Origin: Phoebastria nigripes
Taxonomy: Eukaryota; Chordata; Aves; Procellariiformes; Diomedeidae
NCBI GenBank assembly: GCA_035582835.1
Contig: JAYKAV010000011.1
Coordinates: 1 to 64,000, forward strand
Length of the DNA stretch: 64,000 bases
Reading direction: 5' to 3'
Numbering within the stretch: position 1 is the stretch's first letter; each line of letters opens with the position of its first letter. Position numbers and translations under genes: made by a program. The notes beneath the pieces were generated by a model. The model was not told the origin of the DNA. It ran no database searches and worked only from the letters and a program-made list of their open reading frames with translations. Of this stretch, positions 56,616 to 64,000 are shown piece by piece.

Positions 56616-56721
56616 ATGGTGCGAGCATGGGGGGCCGTGATTCTCACCCGCCTCCTCCTCCTCCTGGTGGTCCTGCAAGCCTGGGACACCCAGGCTGCTC
56701 CAAGACGAGCGCAGGGAGCAG
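56616..56721 (+). CDS. Membrane-protein gene: signal-peptide exon
   Basis: The exon is 106 nt from ATG to donor GTAGGC. It encodes MVRA, a hydrophobic core RLLLLLVVL, and a QAWDTQAAPRRAQGA end. Cleavage is likely after DTQA or QAA. It leaves phase 1. Confidence 0.6.
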
Positions 56722-59700
56722 GTAGGCAGGCAGGGGGCCATCACCCAGCCCTGAGCAGTGCGTCGTGGCATCCACCACACCTCAGCGTGGCAGCGGTGGG
56801 GCCAGGGCTAGGGCCGGGTCCGGGAGAGCAGTTGGGCCAGGGCAGGCTGGGCGAGCCAGGCAGGCACCCCCACAGGGAGGCATAAAGGGGCTGCAGCTGC
56901 TTCAGGGGCATTTTCTGGGCAAGCAGGGGGGCTGGGAGTGGTGGTGCGGAGTAAGAAACCCGGCACTGAATCCCTGTAGGGGCCTCCCTGCCACCCGGCC
57001 CTGTGCCACACTGCCCTGCCCCAGTGCAGCCTGCCCCCAATATGCTTGTCGGGCAGGGGGTGGTGAGCGAGCAACGCCGTAGGAGCCAGATGACAGCCCG
57101 CGGCAGCACTTCTCCCCGGGCTGGTTGCAGCCGTGCCAAGGGCCGTGGCTCTGCTGCTCCCTGGCTGGATCCCAGCTTTCAGCCTTGGGGATGTCCTGGA
57201 GGAGCATGCTCAGGAGATGTTGGAAAAAACAGGAGCTCGGGAAAACAGGAGCGTTTGTGCTCTAGTCCTGCAGCCCTGCTCCCCTTGGATGAACCGCAGG
57301 TCCCCAGCCTGCAGGAACACACAGGGGTGGTACTGGTGCAGCCTTTCACAGGCTCTTGTCCACAAGAAGCATGGACGATCGCTTTTTCCTCCAGTTCTTC
57401 AGTGTGGGCTTCCTCTGTGTGCGTGGAAACTTCTCTGATCTGTGCTTGATTCCAGGTGATGGCATTGGCAGTACCTATCAAGCTTCTCAGCTGGATCCTG
57501 GTTATGAACCTTGGGGACGTCCCAGAGGTAAGCTGTCTGCTTGAGGGAATAAACACTTCTGTTTTAATAGGTTATTCATGTGCAGTTTTACCTAAGATCC
57601 TCTTAAGGACTTTCAAGAGCTTTTTGTGCCTTGGGGGCGTTGCACAGATAAGTCATGAATATTTCTTTACCTGAACAGCTGCTAGGTCTTGGCAAAAAGG
57701 TCACCCATGTTCCTTTTTATCTGTGGGAACCTACACCTTTGTACGTGTCCTGTGTCATTACCCCACCCCGCTTCCAGTCACTGCAGGTCACTAAGGAAGA
57801 GGTAGATCACAACATGCAATGGAAACGTTTTTCGTCTCTGCTTGATTACAGCTGTCCCTGTAGGCAGTGGCTACTTGACTTCTCGACTTGAGCCTGTCTG
57901 TGAGCCTCAGGGCAATCCCACAGGCAAGTCCCTTGAACGAATGAGCATTTACATTTTAATTTTCTGCTCATGTGAAATTTAGCTTACTACTTTCTTGGCT
58001 AATGCTCAGGCGCGCAGAAGAGCAGAGGGGCAATGGGTCTGGCTCAGTGATGTGCCCTGGGGGGCTCTGCCTTGTGAAGCTGTCTTTGCCAGCTGCTCCC
58101 CCCCTGCACTGCTTCCAGTGCTGGCTGCAAAGCCAGCAGGCATGTTGAGGTTGAGTTTAGAGCTGATGTGAGCTCCAGGGAGTCCTTTCTCTCAACAGCT
58201 CCATGCCTGGTTAGCGGCCACTGCAGGCACCCGGTAAATGTTTGCAAGATGCTCCTGAGTGGAAGGGAGAGAGGAATGCTCTGGAGTAATCCCGTGTTTG
58301 AATTGCATTCACTGTCGTTCAGATCTGAAGGAAGTATATTGAAATATTTCACGGCAGCTGCTCTGTCCTGTGTTCATTTACAGATGTGGCTGCAGGTGAT
58401 GGTTATCCAGCTTCCTGGCTGGGTTCCAGGGCTGACCTGCAGGNAGGTCGCGTGGGTACGTCATAGCTTTTTCCTTCCTTTGAGAGCTGCCAGCTCAAAG
58501 TCCAAAGTCAGCTAGGCGCCTCTGCAGGTGTGAGAATACAGACCTGCATGTGTGTGCCATGTCATTACGTGACCCCTTAATGTTCTGCTATTCAGTTATG
58601 ACGATGTAGATCAGAACGTGTGATGGTAACTTCTTGTGGGTGTTTGGTTGCAGATGCGGCCAGAGGGAGGGCTTTTCCAGCTCCTCGGCTGGATCCCGTG
58701 CTGGATCCCAGCTGGCATCCCAAGGGTGAGTAGTCAGTCTTTATTGATTTCACAGAATAAGCACTCATTTTCAATATTTTATTCATGTGAAATGTACCTT
58801 CATACTTTCTATTAATGTCCTCGAAGAGGAAAGTATAAAGCTAAAATAGGGAAGTATTCCCAAAAGATATCTGAAGTTCCAAAGGAAATCCTGAAAGACT
58901 TGGAGAAAGCAGCATTTCACTCTGTTAACTGTATGACTTGGGAAGCTGAGGTTTTAAATTCACGTATGGACGTGCTGTAGCCTACACAGCAGGAAGGGAT
59001 CAATCAGAGCCTCACTGCAGTGACACTCAGTTTCACGCCTTGCGTGGGCTGGTGAGCCACAGAGATGCTCCAGCACAGCGTCTGCTACTGGTTGTTGTTC
59101 AAGCGGAGTCCCAGAGGCAGCTGCTGCCCCAGTTGTACTATTACTGGCCAGAGCTGCTTTGTGCAGACGCTGGTATCCAGGTGTCAGGAACCGGCATGTG
59201 CTGAATTTGTGTTCAGCTCATGCACAGCCCAGCTTGCAGCTGGGCAAGTTCAAGGCGGGAATGATATCCCAAGAAATCTTGGCTGCCCTTTCCTAANGTT
59301 GGAAGTCAGGTGCAGATGCTGATTCTGCAGGCATTTCTGTTTGTGTTTGATTTTCAGCCTGCAGACCGATGGCTGTGGTAGGACGAGTGTGACTGTTGGT
59401 GGTGCTCCCGGAGTGCGTGAGGGTCTTGCGGAGGAGCTAATTGCTCATGAGCCATGAGAGGGCCAGCACCCTGCCAGACGCTGGAGGGGAGAGAGCTCTT
59501 GGGCGGCAGAGAGGATGCGCAGGCAGATTTGGGTGGCTGGGACTGGCAGACTTTGCCTGGGCTGCAGGCGGGATCAAATCCCTGGCCAGGATCGGAGCGG
59601 CCCAGGCTTCACAGCCTGGTCCAGCCCCATTGCTCTCCTTGATGTCTGCGGACTCTCGGTGACACCTCGGGGTCAGGGGTGGGTCAGAGCTGGACACCCA

Positions 59701-61636
59701 GCTTGAGGCTGGACACCTAACTTGAAGGTGGCCTTGAGTGGTTCATTTGTTTAATTCAGTCTTGGGTGGTTTAGCTCTCCGTTTCTAATTGCATTTCAGA
59801 AGAATTTGCTGTGGTTTTCCTCTTGTTTTGGGGGACAGTGGGCTCCTCACTGCCGCTTGTGAAATTGCCCAGAACATGGTTGCAAGAGCTTGGGGTTCAG
59901 TCCACTGTGTGTGTCTGTTATCCTTCCTGGGTGATGGAGTTGGCATGGTGGGATGTGCTTCTCAGAAGGGCTCTTTCCCCAGCTGAACTGGCTGCAGCTT
60001 TTTCCCATCCTCTTTGAAGGAAGTAATTTAGCATTATCTTGCAGTTTGCCAAAAATGCACTACATGTAATATGAACAAGAAGATCACATGCAATTTCCTG
60101 GTTTCCCAGCAAGTCAGGTTTTGCTCTCAGTACTGGTAAAGTGGAAAGTGTCACGTGCTTAATTTTTTTCTCTCTGAGTGACACATTGTTTGGACTAGAT
60201 GCACTCCCAAAAGCCCAGGCTTTGTTTCTAAGCTTTATTAATGTGTTTGGAGAGTATTGCCTCCTGAAGGTATCGTGTTCCTGATGAGGAACGGTTACTT
60301 CTAATTAAACTGGGTTACTTCTAATTAAACTGTGCCACTTTCTTTCTAGAGACAGACTGTGAGACTGCGCAGAAGGAGGCCTTTCACAAGGGAAGCAGTC
60401 ACACAGTGCCAGTCTCAGGAAGAAAGAGAGGCAATGCAAGAAACCGGCATGCCAGGTAATTGCTGTCCTGTGGTCGGCTGGTGTCACCAGTCAGAATCAC
60501 TGTGTGCCTGCAGGCTCTTCCCCCGGAGCCCGCTCTTGCATGTCCTGTCAGCAGCCAAACCCGGAAGTGTTAGTGCAGAGAAGGGTTGTCAGAGAAGCCA
60601 GGAGCGGCTCTCTGAGGACAACTGTCATCTCTGGTGTGTGGAGGTTATTGCCAGCAGCATGCCAGAGAGATGCTTGTAGACCTCTCTGGATGCGGTTAGA
60701 GATTGCTCACCTCCCACCACACCCAGTTCCCTGGAATTTAGGAACTTTGCCCATTTGGGAATGAGGCCACCTGAGGGCTACAACCCAGCTCTGTGCCCCA
60801 CTGTCCCGGGGCCAGCCTTCCCCCAACGTGCACATCAGGGCCAGGGGTGACAAGCACATGGCACCGCAGTAGCCAGCCAGTAGCCCATGGGCTGGATCCC
60901 ATCTCTCAGCCTTGGGGACGTCCTGGAGGGGAGTGCTCGGGAGATGTCTGCTTGGGGAAACNGGAGCATTTCTGCTGTATCCCTGCAGTGCTCTCCTTGG
61001 ATGAACCGCAGGTCCCCAGCACACAGCCCTGGTCTGCAGCCTGGAGGAACAGACAGGGGTAGCGGTGGTGCAGCTGCTCACTGGCATGCAGGCTCTTCTC
61101 CACAAGAAGTTTAAGCAATCCTTCTTGTCCTCTGGTGCTAAGACACCAGAGCCAGAGGCACCAACCACTGAAAAAAAAATCTCTTGGGCATGTGAAGTAC
61201 ACTGTGAGATTATCTGTAGTGCAGAGCACAGTAACTTGTGGCATTGTCTCTTCTCCTCCAGGGACGGATGCTGGGAAAAAGGCTGAGGCTGCCAGTCATG
61301 ATGAGCTGCGCAAGTACTATATCCCAGTGACTGCAGCAGCCTTAGGTGTGCTGCTGCCTGGGACAGTGGTATCTTGCATAGCCATTTCACAGCTGAGGAA
61401 GAGACCCGTGAGTTGGCTTTCCCCCAGAGTTATTTATTGCTGCAGTTGGCAATGAATTATTTGCAGTTAGAGTATCCTGGAGTGCCAAGGCAGCTGCTGG
61501 CAGTACTCTGCTGAGATTTCTGCTGTAAGATGTTTAACTGGCCTCTTAATTCATATCAATGAGTAGTCTTTTCTGAAACTCATTGGTACAGAAGGACCCA
61601 GAGAGACGAAGAAGCACTGGGACAAGCCAATACTGA
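56616..61636 (+). CDS. Unrecognised small type I membrane protein with four 24-residue exon repeats
   Basis: I do not recognise this gene. Seven plus-strand exons join in one frame to 585 nt (194 aa plus stop): 56616-56721, 57456-57527, 57852-57923, 58384-58455, 58654-58725, 61262-61407, 61592-61636. Residues 1-about 27 form a signal peptide (MVRAWGAVILTRLLLLLVVL). Four tandem 24-residue units follow, each one exactly 72 bp phase 1-1 exon. Their shared pattern is G-x-(Y/F)-x-A-S/P-x-L-(D/E)-P ... G-x-P. There are almost no Cys residues. Then come a linker, a transmembrane segment (IPVTAAALGVLLPGTVVSCI), a basic stop-transfer LRKR and a short tail ending TSQY. AATAAA follows at 61971. I infer a cell-surface single-pass protein. 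The third repeat is the least conserved and holds an n. A partly decayed locus remains possible. Confidence 0.55.
57000..57390 (+). repeat. Duplicated block Z, copy 1
   Basis: It matches 60790-61115 over most of its length: CTGTGCCACACTGCCC, then the LDP pseudo-exon, TTGGATGAACCGCAGGTCCC and the GGCTCTTGTCCACAAGAAG end. Confidence 0.75.
57131..57201 (+). pseudogene. Decayed copy of the 72 bp repeat exon
   Basis: The span from its acceptor (ggctggttgcag) to the repeat's usual end is 71 bp, and the donor reads GGAGCA rather than GGTAAG. In the repeat's own frame it would read RAKGRGSAAPWLDPSFQPWG and CPGG. A one-base loss and a dead donor make it a pseudo-exon. Confidence 0.6.
57456..57527 (+). 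CDS. Membrane-protein gene: 72 bp repeat exon 1
   Basis: The acceptor is ttgattccag and the donor GTAAGC. It encodes DGIGSTYQASQLDPGYEPWG and RPR, phase 1-1. Confidence 0.6.
57852..57923 (+). CDS. Membrane-protein gene: 72 bp repeat exon 2, GC donor
   Basis: The acceptor is cttgattacag. The donor is CAG|GCAAGT, a typical GC-AG site. It encodes VPVGSGYLTSRLEPVCEPQG and NPT, aligning without gaps to the first repeat. Confidence 0.58.
58384..58455 (+). CDS. Membrane-protein gene: 72 bp repeat exon 3
   Basis: The acceptor is gttcatttacag and the donor GTACGT. It encodes VAAGDGYPASWLGSRADLQ, one undetermined residue, then GRV. The length and positions of G, Y, A, S and L match, but the LDP is LGS. 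Confidence 0.5.
58654..58725 (+). CDS. Membrane-protein gene: 72 bp repeat exon 4
   Basis: The acceptor is tttggttgcag and the donor GTGAGT. It encodes AARGRAFPAPRLDPVLDPSW and HPK. LDP occurs twice. Confidence 0.6.
60350..60455 (+). other. Candidate extra exon with a frame conflict
   Basis: The span has a strong acceptor (ccactttctttctag) and donor (CCAG|GTAATT) and is 106 nt. Entered in phase 1 it is open but leaves phase 2, which puts the transmembrane exon out of frame. Entered in phase 0 it encodes a basic RLRRRRPFTR stretch and leaves phase 1, which fits the transmembrane exon, but then an unseen exon must precede it. It may be an alternative exon or part of another transcript. Confidence 0.3.
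60505..61115 (+). repeat. Duplicated blocks Y and Z, copy 2
   Basis: The left part (60505-60780, block Y) matches 62905-63175. The right part matches 57000-57390. A 19 bp tandem 'ggttacttctaattaaact' lies just upstream at 60293-60331. Confidence 0.75.
60857..60928 (+). pseudogene. Second decayed copy of the repeat exon
   Basis: It shares the GLDPISQPWGRPGG stretch with the functional copies, but has no acceptor at the expected start and reads GGGGAGTG at the donor. It lies in a block duplicated from 57000-57390. Confidence 0.55.
61262..61407 (+). CDS. Membrane-protein gene: transmembrane exon
   Basis: The exon is 146 nt between acceptor ctcctccag and donor GTGAGT, phase 1 in and phase 0 out. 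It encodes TDAGKKAEAASHDELRKYY, then the hydrophobic IPVTAAALGVLLPGTVVSCI and AISQLRKRP. Positive charges follow the hydrophobic stretch, as in a type I protein. Confidence 0.62.
61592..61636 (+). CDS. Membrane-protein gene: terminal coding exon
   Basis: The exon holds 45 nt of coding sequence from an acceptor attggtacag to TGA at 61634-61636. It encodes KDPERRRSTGTSQY, a basic cytoplasmic tail ending in Tyr. Confidence 0.55.
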   Translation, partial: KDPERRRSTGTSQY

Positions 61637-61970
61637 CTCTGCCTGGAAAAGTGAAGATCAAACTAGAGATGAAGGCAAAGCAGAGTCAGGAGAAGGAACA
61701 GAAAAGGGTGAGATTGCCCAAGCAAATGAGATTTTCAANAACAGCTCCAGCCCATCACCATGGACCTTTGCAGCAGAGCTTGCCCAGCTGTACAGGAATG
61801 TGAGCGCAGAGCCCTCACCTCTGCCTCCTTGTCCCAGCTGCTCTCTCACTGTCGGTGCCTCTTCACTGGGCACCTGGATTTCTCTGGACTCACCTCAGCC
61901 TAACCCCTTCTGGTGTCCCTGTTACCAGTACCAACAGGGATACTGTACATCAGAAGATGATGCTTTTTAG

Positions 61971-61976
61971 AATAAA
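61971..61976 (+). terminator. AATAAA poly(A) signal of the membrane-protein gene
   Basis: AATAAA occurs about 335 nt after the TGA, followed within 25 nt by a T/G-rich stretch (tatattttggcc). This is the expected arrangement for a 3' end. Confidence 0.55.
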
Positions 61977-61989
61977 TAATAAATATATT

Positions 61990-62855
61990 TTGGCCAAAAG
62001 CAGCAAGTCCTTGGCTGCTTTGGCCGTTTCTGTCGGGGTATAATGCACAGATCTGAGACCAGCGCTGGATCTGTGAGAGAAGCTGTCAGAGACCTGCACT
62101 CCAGTGAGGGACCCCTTTGTCCCAGCATCAGTCTGGTTTCCCAGCTGGGGCCGTCAACAAGGCCTTCATCCACCAGAATGGGGACATGCTGGTGAGACTT
62201 GAGGTGTGAAGGGTCATCCTTAGCTTGCTTGGGATGCTGCCCTGAATCAGGATGGACTGGGCAGAGAGGGAAGGAGGTGCTGGGAAGGGTGGCCGTCCAG
62301 CACTGAGCATGTCAAGGAGGGCTGACGTGGTGGCAGAGGCTGTGGGGCTGGAGCAGTGCCCCCCACCCCAGACCTTGGAGATGATAAATGAGTGGAAAGC
62401 TGGAGCGGGCCTGGGTGGGAGAGGGAGTGAAAGGAATGTGTTATTAGTAACCAGGCTGGCATTAAAAATGGAACAGAGTATAATGAAATAATAACAATAA
62501 TAATAATAATACTGTAAAAGAAAAAGGTTAAGCTTTGCAGGTGGTCAACAAANGGGAGGAACACCTTTGGAATACATCTAAAGTCACGCTGGCCGAATAC
62601 AGCGGATCCTGTTAAGGCCGATGTGGAGTCTGACATGCAAGGGTCTTCTCAGAGCACGTCAGATGACACAAAGGACAGACCACAAAGCCAGTCTTACCAC
62701 AACTCTGCTCTGCAGTTGTGACTGAAGGGTGCAGGAGCCAGGCAGAAAAGGCTTTATACATTGTTCTAGGCTGCCTTGCTGGGCATTATGAGCACCTCAT
62801 CCCAGCGTTCCTCCTCCTGTGCGGAGTACCCCATATCACCCAGTCTGCCCAGCTG
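61990..62855. other. Unassigned sequence with an AAT microsatellite
   Basis: The only clear item is an (AAT)n-type run at about 62484-62512. It may be a remnant of the LTR family's own AAT-rich block, but the flanks do not match well enough to say so. Confidence 0.4.
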
Positions 62856-63175
62856 CTGACCTGAGTGCCTGTGCATTCCCATACACAGTGCTGTATCTGT
62901 GCCTGCAGGCTCTTCCCCCCGTGCCCGCTATTGCACATGGTGTCAGCAGCCAAACCTGCAACTCTCAGTACAGAGAAAGTGGTCTAGAAGATGCCAGGAA
63001 TGGCTCTCTGAGGANGACTGTCGTCTCTGGTGTGTGGAGGTTATTACCAGCAGTGTGTCAGAGAGATGCTTGTAACCCTCTGTGGATGCGGTGAGATACT
63101 GCTCACCTCCCACCACACCCAGTTCACAGGAATTTCAGAACTTTGCTATTTTGGGAACAAGGCCATCTGAACCAC
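62856..63175 (+). repeat. Duplicated blocks X and Y, copy 3
   Basis: CCTGAGTGCCTGTGCATTCCCATA also occurs near 56311, and the following GCCTGCAGGCTCTTCCCCC ... GTGTGTGGAGGTTATT part matches 60505-60780. Confidence 0.75.
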
Positions 63176-63520
63176 GTTCAGTAGATGATGGGAAATGTGA
63201 CTCTTGATCGAACGTACCTCCCTCAGTACCTGCATCCCAGAGCTTGCCGTGAGTCCCCAGAGGCCCTAGGCACAACAGAGGGGGATCCCTCCTGTGAACT
63301 GAGGTCCAAAGTCCGCACTGGTGGATCAGNCACTGTCCTTCTGCATCCCCTGTGCCTGAGCCATGCTGAGGCTTTACTTTTCTCTGATTCCTGGCAGTGC
63401 TGTCCAACCCCAGGGAAGCCCACCACACTGGCATATATGAATTTTTTCAAGAGTCCAGGTACTGAGCAGTCTTGCAGGGGGCTGTAAGTGGGAGACAAGT
63501 CCTGAAAACTGGAGGTTTTC
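63176..63520. other. Unassigned sequence before the terminal minisatellite
   Basis: No gene, RNA or repeat is recognised. Confidence 0.4.
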
Positions 63521-63524
63521 TGCC

Positions 63525-64000
63525 ATAAAAGTGAGGGTTTAGACCCTAAAAACAAAAGTGTGTGTCCTAAAAAAAGGCTATTGTTAATAAAAGACAAGTT
63601 TGGACCCCTATAAATAAGGCTTTGGACTCTAAAAATGAGGCTTTGGACCTTCAAAGTCAGGCTTTGGGCCTTAAAAATGATGCTCTGGGCCCTTGAAATG
63701 AGTCCTTGGACCTTAAAAGGGGGTTTTGGAACTTATAAATGAGGGTTTGTACCCTAAAAGTGAGGCTTTGGGATCTAAAAATGAGGCTTTCACCCCTAGA
63801 ATCAAAGCTTTGGACTCTAAAAATGAGGCTTTGGGATGTAAAAAGGAGGCATTGGGCCCTAAAACAGGGGTTTGGACCCTAAAAATGAGGGTTTGGACAC
63901 TCAAGATGTGGCTTAGACCCTCAAAACAACTGGCTGGATCCTAAAATTGCTGCTTTGGAGCCTGAAAGTGAGGCTTTGGAAACTCAAAATGTGGCTGTGG
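63525..64000. repeat. Minisatellite with a unit near 21 bp, running off the window
   Basis: About twenty imperfect units like GGCTTTGGACCCTAAAAATGA repeat to the end of the window. Because 21 is a multiple of three, open frames persist on both strands (63713-63904 minus, 63726-63944 plus). These are by-products. Confidence 0.9.

Noticed and set aside
57003..57449. 148-codon frame covering the decayed repeat exon
   Set aside because: It lacks signal or domain features and is mostly duplicated block Z. The splice sites at the repeat exon are dead.
62484..62512. AAT run as a fourth copy of the TGTCCTGG-family LTR
   Set aside because: Only the microsatellite is similar. The flanking LTR sequence could not be followed.
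1..64000. tRNA, rRNA, CRISPR arrays and prokaryotic operon signals
   Set aside because: None seen. The tandem repeats here lack the short identical repeat with unique spacers of a CRISPR array, and the DNA is clearly vertebrate.

Overview
This window is nuclear DNA from a bird, probably a neoavian. Three things point that way: a CR1 LINE 3' end (about 2155-2475) with the usual ATTCTATGAT-type tail; several copies of an avian ERV LTR that opens TGTCCTGGTTTCAGCTGGG; and a vertebrate gene with small exons and GT-AG introns. Isolated n bases mark assembly uncertainty.

Layout. 1-59 is the edge of an LTR. 263-1797 (minus) holds six exons of a USP42/USP36-like ubiquitin protease; it keeps the Cys box but meets a stop before the His box. 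7420-39303 (minus) is the complete RBBP6 gene: 17 coding exons, 5301 nt, 1766 aa, in frame throughout. Its exon 3 also reads through into intron 3 to make the short DWNN-only isoform. 39.0-40.5 kb is the GC-rich RBBP6 promoter region with a 33-37 bp minisatellite. 40.5-44.8 kb is a mosaic of dead endogenous retrovirus pieces: pol on the minus strand, then env, polypurine tract and LTR on the plus strand, a second LTR inserted in the first, and an RNase H remnant. 44.8-45.7 kb is an 850 bp purine tract. 45.7-51.3 kb is mostly unassigned, with an LTR-like stretch and degenerate telomere-like repeats. 51.3-55.26 kb is pyrimidine-rich minisatellite DNA, interrupted at 52.2-53.0 kb by a possible promoter with a ZNF143-type site.

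56.6-62.0 kb (plus) holds what I think is the most interesting locus: an unrecognised gene for a small type I membrane protein. It has a signal-peptide exon, four consecutive exons of exactly 72 bp (all phase 1-1, each one 24-residue repeat), a transmembrane exon, a short terminal exon and an AATAAA. The seven exons join to 585 nt in one frame. Two decayed copies of the 72 bp exon sit inside duplicated blocks nearby. 63.5-64.0 kb is a 21 bp minisatellite that runs off the window.

RBBP6 (pre-mRNA 3'-end processing and ubiquitin ligase) and the USP-like gene (deubiquitinase family) are both ubiquitin-related, but nothing here shows that they work together.
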